A stretch of 34,577 bases of DNA from Micromonospora foliorum (GTDB taxonomy: Bacteria; Actinomycetota; Actinomycetes; Mycobacteriales; Micromonosporaceae): positions 1 to 34,577 of the forward strand of contig NZ_JAKKFF010000079.1 in NCBI RefSeq assembly GCF_022229015.1, written 5' to 3'. A program made the translations under genes and the position numbers. Of the stretch, positions 16,235 through 24,476 are shown piece by piece. Positions within the stretch are counted from its first letter, which is position 1; every line of letters begins with the position of its first letter. The notes beneath the pieces are model-generated. The model was not told the DNA's origin and did not search any database. It saw only the letters and a list, made by a program, of their open reading frames with translations.

Positions 16235-17613
16235 CGGACTTCCTGGCCGTCGCGCACCTGGTCGGCGCCGCGCACCACGATCCGGTCGCCGGGCTGCACG
16301 CCGTTGAGGATCTGCACCAGGTCGGACCCCTGGACGCCCACCGTCACCGACGCACGGTCGGCCTTACCGTCACGGACCACCCAGACCGCGTCCCGCCCGT
16401 CGGCGGAGAACACCGCCGAGGCGGGGACGGTCACCGCGTCCGCGGCCTCGCGTACCCGCAGGTGCACGATCGCGTTCATGCCGGGGCGCGGGGTCGGGGC
16501 CGGCTCGTCCTCGGCCAGCTTTCCGGCGCCCAGCGCCAGGCGTACCCGATAGGTGACCCCGCCCTGCGCGGAGTTGGTGGGAAGCACGTCGACCGACCGG
16601 ACGGTGGCGTCGTAGCTGGCGCCGGTGACGGCGTCCAGCTCGACCGTGGCGGTCACGCCGGCCTTGACCAGCAGCACGTCGGTCTCGTCCACCTCGGCGA
16701 GCAGACCCAGCTGTCCGGTGTCCACCACGGTCAGCACCGGCGTGCCGGCGGTGACCTGACCACCGACCGCGACCGCGTCGTCCACGCCGGCCGGCGGACC
16801 GCCCTGGCTGGGGGCCAACACGGACGGGTCGAGGCCGGCGCCACCGGCCTGCTCCAACAGACCGGCCAGACCAGCGTTCGCGCCACCGCCGGCCCGGGTG
16901 CCGCCGGGCTGCACCACCCCGGCGATCGGGGCCCGCAGGGTCAGCGCGTCGACTGTCGCCTTCGCCAGGTCGTACGCCTGCTGGGCCTGGAGGCGTTGCG
17001 CCGCGGAGAGGGCGCCGACGGCGGAGCTCAACCCGTTGATCCCCCGCTGCACCGCGCGTACCGCCTGGTCGGCGCTGCGCGCGGCGGCCGCGTACTGGCG
17101 TTGCGCGGAGGTCACCTGGGTCAGCAGCGCGTCCCGTAGCTGCGGGTCGGCGATCTTCTCGGCGGCCTTCCGGGCCGCGTCGAACGCCTCGGCGGCGGCC
17201 TTGTCGGTGCCGCGCCGGCTGCTGGTCAGGCTGCCCGTTCCGACGCCTCGGCCGGCGCGCTTCGCGGCGGTCAGCGCCTCCTTCGCCTGACGGAGGCGCT
17301 GTTGCGCGTTCGGTGAGTCGACCACGGCCAGCACCTGACCGCGCTTGACCCGCTGTCCAGGCTGGACGCGCAGGCTGGCCAGGGTGCCGTCGGCGGGAGC
17401 GGTCAGGGTGGCGGCGGCACGGGCGGTCACCGTCGCGGGCGCGTCGATCACCTCGGTGACCGGGTTACGAGTGGCCGAGGCGAGCGCGAGGTCGGGGCCT
17501 TCGTCGCCGCAGGACGCGGCGGTGGTGGCGGTGAGGACGACGACGGCGGTCAGGGCGATGAGCAGGCGGGGCCGCGTGGTGCCGGCGGGCCGTGACGACT
17601 GAGGACGGCGCAC
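16231..17613 (-). CDS. Efflux adaptor (MacA/HlyD-type) lipoprotein
   Basis: This 460-residue adaptor of the ABC export system has a signal peptide (about 15-35) ending TATTAASC, a plausible lipobox with Cys35. It would be anchored to the outer face of the membrane. A biotinyl-lipoyl-like half (VTARAAATLTAPADGTLASL) is followed by an Ala-rich helical hairpin (about 110-215), the second lipoyl half (LRAPIAGVVQPGG), a beta-barrel region and a C-terminal part with VPASAVFSADGRDAVWVV. The GTG at 17613 was chosen because TACCAT lies 6 nt before it, suggesting a leaderless transcript, and it places the signal peptide correctly. The ATPase and permease genes follow with 4-bp overlaps. The substrate is unknown. 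Confidence 0.88.
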
Positions 17614-17656
17614 CCATCGATGGTACGGCGCACCGCCGCACCGCCTCCGAGCTGCG

Positions 17657-18946
17657 TCAGGCGGCGGTGGCGCGGACGTACGCCACGCACTCGTCGTGCA
17701 GCGTCGACCACTGCTCACCGAACGCCTTCCCGGAGGCCGCGTCGATGGTCCGGCCGTCGTGCACCACGGTCTTGAAGAAGGTCAGCAGCCGCAGCGGCCC
17801 GTACCGGTCGACGAGGTGTCGAACGGCCAGGTAGCCGATGCCGTAGCTGGCGGCGACCCGTTCGGCGGAGGCGTCGTCAGCGGGGTTCACGCCCTCCAAC
17901 TTGCCGTCCCAGCCGCCCCGGACCATCTTGCGCACGTCGGCGATCCCCTCGTACCGGTCCACCGCCTGGCCGCCGGCACCGGCGAACTCGGCCAGGCCCT
18001 CCACCAACCACCAGGTGAGCTTGCCCGGGTAGCCGCGCTCCGGGAGCGACGCCGCGTGGGTCAGCTCGTGCCGGAGCAGGTCGTCGGTGCCGCTGTTGGA
18101 GAGCCCCTCGGCGTTGAGCACCACCTCGTGGTGGCCGCCGCCCACGGTCACCGCGTACCCGCCGGTCCATTCTGGGCGCTCCCCGCCGTACCAGCGCTGC
18201 CACTCGGTACGCCCGGCGTAGAAGATCCGGTATCGGTCCGGCGGTGATCCGGTCACCGCGTACCCGTCGGCGACCTTGGCCGCGGCCTCGGCCTGTGCGA
18301 GCAGGCCGGGCAGTTTGCCGCGCAGCGCCGGGGTGGTGGCGACGATGGTCCGCGCGCCGATGGCGACCGCCAGGTCGCTGATCTCCCACGGTCGGGTGCC
18401 GGTCTCCACCGACTTGGACTCCTCCATGGCGACCATCCGGGGTTGGTCGCCGTTCTCCCGCCACCGGGTGCCGATCAGCACGGGGCTGGGCCGGCAGTTC
18501 GGCGTCACGAAGCAGTACTGGAACCGCACCAGCAGCCGCCACTCGCCGGGCTTGCCGATGATCGGCACGGGCAGGCCGCTCGGTTCGGCTCGCCAGCCGG
18601 TCACCTTGAGCTCGCGGAGCGCGGCGAAACGTCGGCGCAGGTCGTTGTGGGCGGCGGGATCGGCGACGGCGAGAAACCCGGCGCGGTCGCCGCCGAGGAG
18701 TGCCGCGGACTGCCGGTGGAGCTGGGCGGTGATCCGGTCGGACAGCCCGCGGGCCACGGCGGTGGCCGGGTCGTCGGCCGCCGAGGCGCCGACCCGGCTG
18801 ACCGTGGGGCGGGAGTCTGTCTCCCGGATGACTCCGACGACGAGCGCCGCCGGCAGGCCGCAGCCCAGCAGCAGGAGGACCACCACGAGCACCGTCCACA
18901 ACGGCCAAAGCCGCCGTGGTGCTGGCTGCTGCACCTCGTCAGTCAC
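17657..18946 (-). CDS. Membrane-anchored zinc metallopeptidase-like protein (HExxH)
   Basis: In this 429-residue protein an N-terminal transmembrane anchor (about 13-40, LWPLWTVLVVVLLLLGCGLP) precedes a large outer domain. The motif LLRHELTHAAS gives His293, Glu294 and His297; a Glu in WWLVEGLAEF about 20 residues later (Glu316 or Glu320) completes a gluzincin-type zinc site, as in the peptidase MA-like families. The catalytic residues are intact, so it may be an active peptidase at the cell surface. The N-terminal half (about 55-200) resembles a ligand-binding NTF2/SnoaL-like module only in general outline. The GTG start at 18946 has TACCCT 7 nt upstream. It is 43 bp before the export adaptor on the same strand. 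Confidence 0.78.
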   Translation of the reverse strand: MTDEVQQPAPRRLWPLWTVLVVVLLLLGCGLPAALVVGVIRETDSRPTVSRVGASAADDPATAVARGLSDRITAQLHRQSAALLGGDRAGFLAVADPAAHNDLRRRFAALRELKVTGWRAEPSGLPVPIIGKPGEWRLLVRFQYCFVTPNCRPSPVLIGTRWRENGDQPRMVAMEESKSVETGTRPWEISDLAVAIGARTIVATTPALRGKLPGLLAQAEAAAKVADGYAVTGSPPDRYRIFYAGRTEWQRWYGGERPEWTGGYAVTVGGGHHEVVLNAEGLSNSGTDDLLRHELTHAASLPERGYPGKLTWWLVEGLAEFAGAGGQAVDRYEGIADVRKMVRGGWDGKLEGVNPADDASAERVAASYGIGYLAVRHLVDRYGPLRLLTFFKTVVHDGRTIDAASGKAFGEQWSTLHDECVAYVRATAA

Positions 18947-19015
18947 CCGCCGAAGGGTACGACCAATACCTGGACGCGGCGAGGCCGCCCCGGGCCGATC
19001 GGCCCGACCGCTCGC

Positions 19016-19591
19016 TCACCCGCCGGTGCGCGGCCAGGAGCGGAACGAGATGTCCAAGCCGGCGACCAACTGGTGGTACGAGCGGCCGACGTCGCGGGGG
19101 AGGCCGAAGCCGCCCGCGGCTTCCAGGGTCACGAAGCCGTGCAGGGCGCTGCGCAGCGCCCGGGTCGCATCCACCGCGTCGTCGCCGGTGAGCCCGTACC
19201 CGCGCAGCACCGCGACGATGGCGCCGACGGCACGTTCGCCCGCCTCGACGTGCTCCGGGTCGGCCGGGTCCGGCACCCGCTGCGTTGCCGGGTAGCGGCC
19301 TGGGTGCCGGAGGGCGTAGTCACGGTAGGCGTCCGCCATGGCCCGGAGCGCTTCGCCACCGGAGCGACCGACGGCGGCGGCGGTCATCTCGGTGGCCAGC
19401 TCGGCGGTGGCCAGGGCGGCAATTTTCTGGGCCAGCGCGTCCGCCCCCCGCACGTGCTTGTAGAGGCTGGGCAACGCGACCCCGAGCCGGCTGGCGAGCG
19501 CGGCGAGGGTGAGCTGCTGGAAGCCGACCTCGTCGGCCAGCCGGGCCGCCTCCCGTACGACGGTCTGCTGGTTGAGGCCGACCCTAGGCAC
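19016..19591 (-). CDS. TetR/AcrR-family transcriptional regulator
   Basis: The 191-residue repressor-type regulator has an N-terminal TetR helix-turn-helix at about residues 10-55 (VREAARLADEVGFQQLTLAA, LASRLGVALPSLYKHVRG). Its C-terminal ligand domain has a WHG/TetR_C_33-like character (GEALRAMADAYRDYALRHPG). The start is the GTG at 19591, lying inside the 3' end of the hydrolase gene (8-bp overlap), so the two are co-transcribed. It most likely represses its own operon in response to a small molecule handled by the hydrolase. The operator probably lies in the promoter at 20385-20420. Confidence 0.9.
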   Translation of the reverse strand: MPRVGLNQQTVVREAARLADEVGFQQLTLAALASRLGVALPSLYKHVRGADALAQKIAALATAELATEMTAAAVGRSGGEALRAMADAYRDYALRHPGRYPATQRVPDPADPEHVEAGERAVGAIVAVLRGYGLTGDDAVDATRALRSALHGFVTLEAAGGFGLPRDVGRSYHQLVAGLDISFRSWPRTGG

Positions 19592-20384
19592 CGGCGCACA
19601 CCGCCAGGAAGCCGAGCAGTTCCTCGGCGGTGCGCTGCGGCTGGTCGGCGTGCGGGTAGTGGCCGGACCCCTCGATCATCCGGGCCTCGGCGGTGCCGAA
19701 GAGCCGCCGGGCGGCGCGCGCCTCGGCTCCCGGGTCGGGGAAGTCCGGGTCCTTGGACCCCATCAGCACCAACACCGGTTGCCGCACCTGCGGGGCGCGG
19801 GCGGTCCAGTGTGGCTCGGCCGGTGCGATGACGCCGCGCGTCGCGGCCATCCGGCCGGGCTCGCGCAGGTTGGCCACCATCGAGCGGCGGTAGGCCGCGT
19901 CGTCGGTGGGTCGGTGCACCGGGAACAGGGTGTTGTGGAACATCCCGAAGAGGCGGGGGCTGCGCAGCACGGCCGCCTGCGCCAACCGCAGCAGCGGGTT
20001 GGGCTTCGACTGGTTGACGAACGCGCCGATCTGCACGATGCCGGTGACCAGCTCGGGCGCGTCGGTGGCGGCGAAGACCACCGCCGCCGCGGCGGACGAG
20101 CTGCCGACCAGCACGGCCGGACCGGCGTCGAGGTCACGGACCACGGCCAGCAGGTCCGCGCCGACCTCTGCCGGGGCGTACGTGGGCCAGCCGGCGCTGG
20201 ACTCGCCGTGCCCCCGGACGTCGACCGAGGCGACCCGGTGACCGGCGGCCACCAGCAGGGGCGCGAGGTGCCGGAAGCTTGCCCTGTTCTCGCCCATGCC
20301 GTGCGCGAGGACGACCAACGGCCCCTCGCCCCGCACCTCGTACGCGATGTGTCCGCCGTCCCGCCGCACCTGGCTAGTGGTCAT
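19584..20384 (-). CDS. Alpha/beta hydrolase
   Basis: This 266-residue alpha/beta-hydrolase-fold protein has the oxyanion segment LAHGMGENRASF, the nucleophile elbow LVGSSSAAAA (a G-S-S-S-A variant of GxSxG with Ala in the last position), the acid in LMGSKDPDFPD and the catalytic His in EGSGHYPHADQP. It probably cleaves an ester or a similar bond in a small molecule; related proteins are haloperoxidase or lipase-like. The ATG at 20384 has TAGCTT 7 nt and TTGCCA 30 nt upstream, a good leaderless promoter. The TetR gene overlaps its 3' end, suggesting ligand-controlled expression. Confidence 0.88.
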   Translation of the reverse strand: MTTSQVRRDGGHIAYEVRGEGPLVVLAHGMGENRASFRHLAPLLVAAGHRVASVDVRGHGESSAGWPTYAPAEVGADLLAVVRDLDAGPAVLVGSSSAAAAVVFAATDAPELVTGIVQIGAFVNQSKPNPLLRLAQAAVLRSPRLFGMFHNTLFPVHRPTDDAAYRRSMVANLREPGRMAATRGVIAPAEPHWTARAPQVRQPVLVLMGSKDPDFPDPGAEARAARRLFGTAEARMIEGSGHYPHADQPQRTAEELLGFLAVCAGA

Positions 20385-20420
20385 AGCCCTAAAGCTAAGC
20401 CACCTAGCCAAGGTTGGCAA
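20385..20420 (-). promoter_or_regulatory. Promoter of the hydrolase-TetR operon
   Basis: On the minus strand, TTGCCA (20420-20415) and TAGCTT (20397-20392) are spaced 17 nt apart, and the ATG follows after 7 nt. The spacer and -10 contain GGCTAGGTGGCTTAGC, an imperfect GCTA/TAGC inverted pair that may be the TetR operator. The promoter is good by sequence; the operator is a guess. Confidence 0.55.
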
Positions 20421-20436
20421 GTCGGATACGCGAAAC

Positions 20437-20471
20437 GGGCCGGCGGTGACCCGAGAGGTCGCCGCCGGCCC
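20437..20471 (-). terminator. Strong terminator after proline dehydrogenase
   Basis: GGGCCGGCGG (20437-20446) and CCGCCGGCCC (20462-20471) pair perfectly, and the stem continues through TGACC/GGTCG with one wobble to a 5-nt loop CGAGA. In the minus-strand direction the stem is followed by a short T run (GTTTCG). It ends the proline dehydrogenase transcript. Confidence 0.8.
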
Positions 20472-20490
20472 GTCGGCCGAATCGGAGAAA

Positions 20491-21411
20491 CTACTTCTTG
20501 GAGATCAGGGCGCGGCCGAAGAAGACCAGGTTGGCGGGGCGCTCGGCGAGCCGGCGCATCAGGTAGCCGTACCACTCGTCGCCGTACGGGACGTAGGTGC
20601 GCACGGTGTAGCCCTCGCCGGCCAGCCGGGCCTGCTCCTCGGGGCGGATGCCGTAGAGCATCTGGAACTCGAAGCGCTCCGGCCCCCGGTCGAACCACCG
20701 CGCCCGGTCCTCACCGATGGCGATCATCCGCGGGTCGTGGGTGGCAAGCATCGGGTACCCGTCGCCGGACATCAGGATGTTCATGCAGCGCACGTACGAC
20801 TTGTCCACCTCACGGGCCGACTGGTACGCCACCGACTCCGGCTCCTTGTAGGCGCCCTTGCACAACCGCACCCGGGACCCGGCCGAGGAGAGCTCCCGGC
20901 AGTCCGACTCGGTCCGGCGCAGGTACGCCTGGAGCACCGCGCCGGTCGACGGGAAGTCCTTACGCAGCCGGCTCAGCACCTCCAACGTCGAGTCGGTGGT
21001 GGTGTGGTCCTCCATGTCCAGGGTGACAGTGGTGCCCGCCGCGTCGGCCGCCGCGCAGATCGCCCGCGCGTTGTCGTACGCCAACTGCTCGTCGAACATC
21101 TGGCCGAGGGCGGAGAGCTTCACGCTCACCTCGGCCCCCGGGGTGAGCCCGGCGGCGGCGAGCATCTTCAGCAGTTTCAGGTATTCGTCCCGGGTGGCGG
21201 TGGCCTGTTCGGGGGTGACGGTGTCCTCACCGAGGTGGTCGAGGGTGACCGCGAGGCCGTCGTCGACGAGCCCGCGGGTCGCGCGCAACGCGTCGTCGGT
21301 GGCGGCGCCGGCGACGAACCGGCGTACGACGTCCCGGGTGTACGGGGCGGTCGCGACGAGCCGCTCGACCTGGGATGACCGGGAGGCGGCGAGGATGACG
21401 GAACGGAGCAT
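20491..21411 (-). CDS. Proline dehydrogenase (monofunctional)
   Basis: This 306-residue flavoenzyme oxidises proline to pyrroline-5-carboxylate and passes electrons to the respiratory chain or oxygen. The (beta/alpha)8 barrel shows EVSVKLSALGQMFD, TLDMEDHTTTDSTL, QAYLRRTESDCREL, VRLCKGAYKEPESVAYQ, LATHDPRMI and the C-terminal FEFQMLYGIR with the YLMRRLAERPAN helix typical of the family. The length matches the monofunctional PutB-type enzymes of actinobacteria; no P5C dehydrogenase gene is adjacent. The ATG at 21411 has TACGCT 6 nt upstream, so the message is probably leaderless. A strong terminator follows. The two last Lys residues (ISKK) are not unusual. Confidence 0.95.
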   Translation of the reverse strand: MLRSVILAASRSSQVERLVATAPYTRDVVRRFVAGAATDDALRATRGLVDDGLAVTLDHLGEDTVTPEQATATRDEYLKLLKMLAAAGLTPGAEVSVKLSALGQMFDEQLAYDNARAICAAADAAGTTVTLDMEDHTTTDSTLEVLSRLRKDFPSTGAVLQAYLRRTESDCRELSSAGSRVRLCKGAYKEPESVAYQSAREVDKSYVRCMNILMSGDGYPMLATHDPRMIAIGEDRARWFDRGPERFEFQMLYGIRPEEQARLAGEGYTVRTYVPYGDEWYGYLMRRLAERPANLVFFGRALISKK

Positions 21412-21517
21412 GAGCCGAGCGTAACGCCCCTGCCAGGGCCCCCGCCGAGGGGCGGCCGGGGCACCTCGGCACGGGGGCGGGGCGGCGGCGGTGGCGTCGA
21501 TCGGCTACAACGATGCC

Positions 21518-21790
21518 GTGGACCAACGCCCCCGCCGCCGACTCCGCTCGGCCTCCGTGCAGCTCGGCGCGCTCACCGCTCTCGCGCTCGCCCTCTCCGG
21601 CTGCAACATGACCTCGGACGACGACGATGACGACGACTGCGCCCTCGGGCCGGTCGGTGGTGGCGGAACCGTCGCACTGGCGATGCGGGTCACCGACCCG
21701 GCCGCCGGTCGCACCACCCCGGAGCCGACCACCGCGGCCCTGCCCGAGCGCGGCGGATTCGGCACCCACCTCGCCGCCTGCGGCGGCTGA
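21518..21790 (+). CDS. Small lipoprotein with poly-aspartate run
   Basis: This 90-residue lipoprotein precursor has an Arg-rich start (VDQRPRRRLRSASVQL), a hydrophobic segment and the lipobox LSGC with Cys at about residue 29. The mature protein begins CNMTSDDDDDDDC, a run of seven aspartates, followed by a Gly/Thr/Pro-rich tail. The run could bind divalent cations. The GTG at 21518 is preferred over GTG 21491 because TACAAC lies 6 nt upstream. The stop is 1 nt before the YgiC-like gene start, so the two are coupled. In enterobacteria the unrelated-looking lipoprotein YgiB precedes YgiC in the same way, suggesting an equivalent partner. Confidence 0.72.
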   Translation: MDQRPRRRLRSASVQLGALTALALALSGCNMTSDDDDDDDCALGPVGGGGTVALAMRVTDPAAGRTTPEPTTAALPERGGFGTHLAACGG

Positions 21791-21791
21791 C

Positions 21792-22958
21792 GTGCGCCGC
21801 GAGACGGTCACGCCGCGCCCCGACTGGGACGCCACCATCCGGTCGCAGGGGCTGGTCTACGTCGACACCGAACTGCCCGACGGCGGGATCATGTCGTACT
21901 GGGACGAGACCGCCGCGTACGCCTTCGAACTGGACGAGGTGCTGCGGCTGGAGGAGGCCACCGAGGAGCTGCACCGGATGTCGGTGGCCGCCGCCGAGCA
22001 CGTGGTGGCGCAGCGCCGGTACGCCGAGTTCGGCATCCCGGAGTGGGCGGCCGAGGCGGTGGCCCGGTCGTTGCGCGAGGCGCCACCGACGCTGTACGGG
22101 CGCTTCGACCTCGCCTACGACGGCAGCTGGCCCCCGAAGATGTTGGAGTACAACGCGGACACCCCCACCGCGCTGGTCGAGGCGAGCATCATCCAGTGGT
22201 ACTGGCTGGAGCAGACCCGGCCGGAGCTGGACCAGTGGAACAGCCTGCACGAGCGACTGGTCGGCGCCTGGGCCAAGATCGGGGCCGGGCTGCACGACCC
22301 CCGCGTGCACGTGCTGTGGTCGAACGAGGAGGAGTCCGGCGAGGACCACATGACCGCCGGCTACCTCGCCGAGACGGCCCGGCAGGCCGGCCTAACCGTC
22401 GAGCTCCAGCCCATCCAGGAGATCGGTTGGGACGGCCGGCGCTTCGTCGACGCCGACGACCGTCCGGTGACCACCTGCTTCAAGCTCTACCCGTGGGAGT
22501 GGATGCTGGCCGAGCCGTACGGGCCGGCGGCCCTGGCCCCGGGCACCCCGACCACCTGGATCGAGCCGGCCTGGAAACTGCTGCTCTCCAACAAGGCGCT
22601 GCTCGCGGTCCTCTGGGAGCTGTACCCCGGCCACGAGTACCTGCTCCCGGCGTACCTCGACTCGCCGCGCGGCATGCCGGAGTACGTCGCCAAGCCACTG
22701 CTCGGCCGCGAGGGCGGGTCGGTACGCATCGTCACCGCCGACGAGGAGATCACCAACCCGGGGATCTACGGCGACGAGGGCTGGTGCTACCAGGAGTTCC
22801 GGGCGTTGCCGCAGTTCGCCGGCAACCGGATGGTGTTGGGCAGCTGGGTCGTCGACGGCGAGTCGGCCGGGGTCGGGGTGCGGGAAAGCGAGAGTCTGAT
22901 CACCGACGGCTACGCGCGGTTCCTGCCGCACTACATCGACGCGCCGCGCACCCGCTGA
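21792..22958 (+). CDS. Glutathionylspermidine-synthase-like ATP-grasp ligase (YgiC/YjfC family)
   Basis: This 388-residue cytoplasmic ATP-grasp enzyme belongs to the GSP_synth family. Family hallmarks include YGRFDLAYDG, LEYNADTPTALVEAS, VLWSNEEESGEDHMT, CFKLYPWEWM, the nucleotide-binding YVAKPLLGREGGSV and WCYQEF near the C-terminus. These enzymes form an amide bond between a carboxylate and an amine with ATP. Classic glutathionylspermidine synthesis is unlikely because actinobacteria make mycothiol, not glutathione, so the substrates are unknown. The E. coli homologues YgiC and YjfC have no amidase domain, as here. The GTG at 21792 follows the lipoprotein stop by 1 nt. The CGNR gene follows after 18 bp with its own start signal. 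Confidence 0.88.
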   Translation: MRRETVTPRPDWDATIRSQGLVYVDTELPDGGIMSYWDETAAYAFELDEVLRLEEATEELHRMSVAAAEHVVAQRRYAEFGIPEWAAEAVARSLREAPPTLYGRFDLAYDGSWPPKMLEYNADTPTALVEASIIQWYWLEQTRPELDQWNSLHERLVGAWAKIGAGLHDPRVHVLWSNEEESGEDHMTAGYLAETARQAGLTVELQPIQEIGWDGRRFVDADDRPVTTCFKLYPWEWMLAEPYGPAALAPGTPTTWIEPAWKLLLSNKALLAVLWELYPGHEYLLPAYLDSPRGMPEYVAKPLLGREGGSVRIVTADEEITNPGIYGDEGWCYQEFRALPQFAGNRMVLGSWVVDGESAGVGVRESESLITDGYARFLPHYIDAPRTR

Positions 22959-22976
22959 GTCGTCTACCGTTGGGGT

Positions 22977-23564
22977 GTGAACTTCGACGCGTACGCCCGG
23001 ACCGGCGTTGACCTGGTCAACGCCCGCCTGGACGACCTCGACGACCTGCGAGCCCTCTTCCCCGACGACAACGCCTGGATGCGCGACGAGGTCGCGGACC
23101 GGGACGTGGCGATCTTCCGCCGGGCGCAGAAACGGTTGCGCGACGTCTTCGAGTACGGCACCTCGGGGCGGGACGCCCAGGCGGTCACCGAGCTGAACGC
23201 GCTGCTTGAGGCGTTTCCGGTGCAGCCGCGCATCTCCGGGCACGACTCCAGCGACTGGCACATGCACGTGACCAGTCGGGGTGCCTCGGTCAGTGCCGAA
23301 TACCTGGCCGGCGCGGTCTGGGGGCTGTCGGTCTGGCTCTGCGAGTACGGCAGCGCCCGGTTCGGGGTCTGCGCCGACGAGCGGTGCGGCAACGTCTACC
23401 TGGACACGTCGTCCAACTGCTGCCGGCGGTTCTGCTCGGAGCGCTGCGCCACCCGCTCGCACGTGGCCGCGCACCGGGCCCGCAAGCGGGCGGCGGTCGG
23501 CGAGCAGGTGCCGGTCGCCCCGCAGCCGACCTCCGCCGTCGACTCCCTCTCACCGGTCAGCTGA
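22977..23564 (+). CDS. CGNR zinc-finger transcriptional regulator (ABATE domain)
   Basis: The 195-residue predicted regulator has an N-terminal ABATE-like ligand domain (about 1-130), followed by the CGNR zinc finger: CADERCGNVYLDTSSN then RRFCSERCATRSHVAAHRAR. The Cys positions match the family's zinc site. Proteins of this type bind DNA through the finger and sense stress ligands; targets are not known. The GTG at 22977 lies 6 nt after TACCGT and is probably leaderless. It is 18 bp after the ATP-grasp gene, but independent transcription is plausible. A hairpin at 23573-23589 ends the unit against the convergent isomerase gene. Confidence 0.88.
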   Translation: MNFDAYARTGVDLVNARLDDLDDLRALFPDDNAWMRDEVADRDVAIFRRAQKRLRDVFEYGTSGRDAQAVTELNALLEAFPVQPRISGHDSSDWHMHVTSRGASVSAEYLAGAVWGLSVWLCEYGSARFGVCADERCGNVYLDTSSNCCRRFCSERCATRSHVAAHRARKRAAVGEQVPVAPQPTSAVDSLSPVS

Positions 23565-23572
23565 CACCGCCA

Positions 23573-23589
23573 CCGCCCGTCGTGGGCGG
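23573..23589. terminator. Bidirectional hairpin between convergent genes
   Basis: CCGCCC and GGGCGG arms (23573-23578, 23584-23589) with a 5-nt loop fill the 30-bp gap between the CGNR and isomerase genes. An alternative pairing CCCGTC/GACGGG (23576-23594) overlaps it. Confidence 0.5.
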
Positions 23590-23594
23590 ACGGG

Positions 23595-24401
23595 TCAGGC
23601 GTCGACCGGTGACGAGGCGGTCAGGTGCTGGCGGGCGAACTCCAGCGCGGCGCGGAGGTCATCCTCGCGCACCGCGCGGCTCTTCGCGCCCCGGGTGGCG
23701 ACCTCCACCGCCACCGCCCCGGTGAAACCCCGGCCGGCCAGCGAGGAGAGCAACTCCCCGCAGGGCTGGGTGCCGCGCCCGGGCACCAGGTGCTCGTCGC
23801 GGCCCTCGCCGGTGCCGTCACCGAGGTGCACGTGCGCCAGCCCGGCGCCCATCCGGTCGGCCATCTCCAGCGGGTCGCTGTGCGAGGCCGCGCAGTGCGA
23901 CAGATCCAGGGTGTACGACGGGTAGCCGGCGTCGGTCGGATCCCAGCCGGGCACGTACGGGACGAACTGCCGACCCGCCATCCGCACCGGGTACATGTTC
24001 TCCACCGCGAAGCGCAGCCCGGTGAACCGGTCGGCGACGGTGGCCAGACCCTCGGCGAAGTTACGCGCGTAGTCGCGCTGCCAGGTGAACGGTGGGTGCA
24101 CCACGACTGTCGGCGCGCCCAGCGTCTCGGCCAGTTCGGCGGCCTTGCGCAGGCGCTCCCACGGGTCCGGGCTCCACACCCGCTGGGTGACCAGCAGGCA
24201 GGGCGCGTGCACCGAGAGCACCGGCACGTCGTAGTGCGTGGAGAGGCCGCGCAGCGCGCCCGCGTCCTGGCTGACCACGTCGGTCCAGACCATCACCTCG
24301 ACGCCGTCGTAACCGAGCGCCGCAGCCAGTTGGAACGCCGCCGCGGTCGGCTCGGGAAAGACCGACGAGCTGGACAGGAGCACGGGAACGCGGGAAGTCA
24401 C
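23595..24401 (-). CDS. Sugar phosphate isomerase/epimerase (AP-endonuclease-2-like TIM barrel)
   Basis: The 268-residue TIM-barrel protein is of the xylose-isomerase-like group. It shows [70 protein letters not shown] and a C-terminal GAVAVEV. Acidic and His residues on the strand ends (Glu35 area, His in VHAP and VVHPP, Glu in VEN, Asp/His in LDLSH, His in HVHLGD) form a likely metal site. The substrate is unknown. The GTG at 24401 lies 7 nt after TACGCT, suggesting a leaderless message. It is downstream of Ppx/GppA on the same strand, the arrangement seen in mycobacteria (Rv0496 and Rv0498). Confidence 0.85.
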   Translation of the reverse strand: MTSRVPVLLSSSSVFPEPTAAAFQLAAALGYDGVEVMVWTDVVSQDAGALRGLSTHYDVPVLSVHAPCLLVTQRVWSPDPWERLRKAAELAETLGAPTVVVHPPFTWQRDYARNFAEGLATVADRFTGLRFAVENMYPVRMAGRQFVPYVPGWDPTDAGYPSYTLDLSHCAASHSDPLEMADRMGAGLAHVHLGDGTGEGRDEHLVPGRGTQPCGELLSSLAGRGFTGAVAVEVATRGAKSRAVREDDLRAALEFARQHLTASSPVDA

Positions 24402-24476
24402 ATCAGCCAGCGTAGCCCGGCAGCGCCGGGGGCATCGTGACGAGCACCGGCAAATCGACCGAAAACGGCCTTCGGA

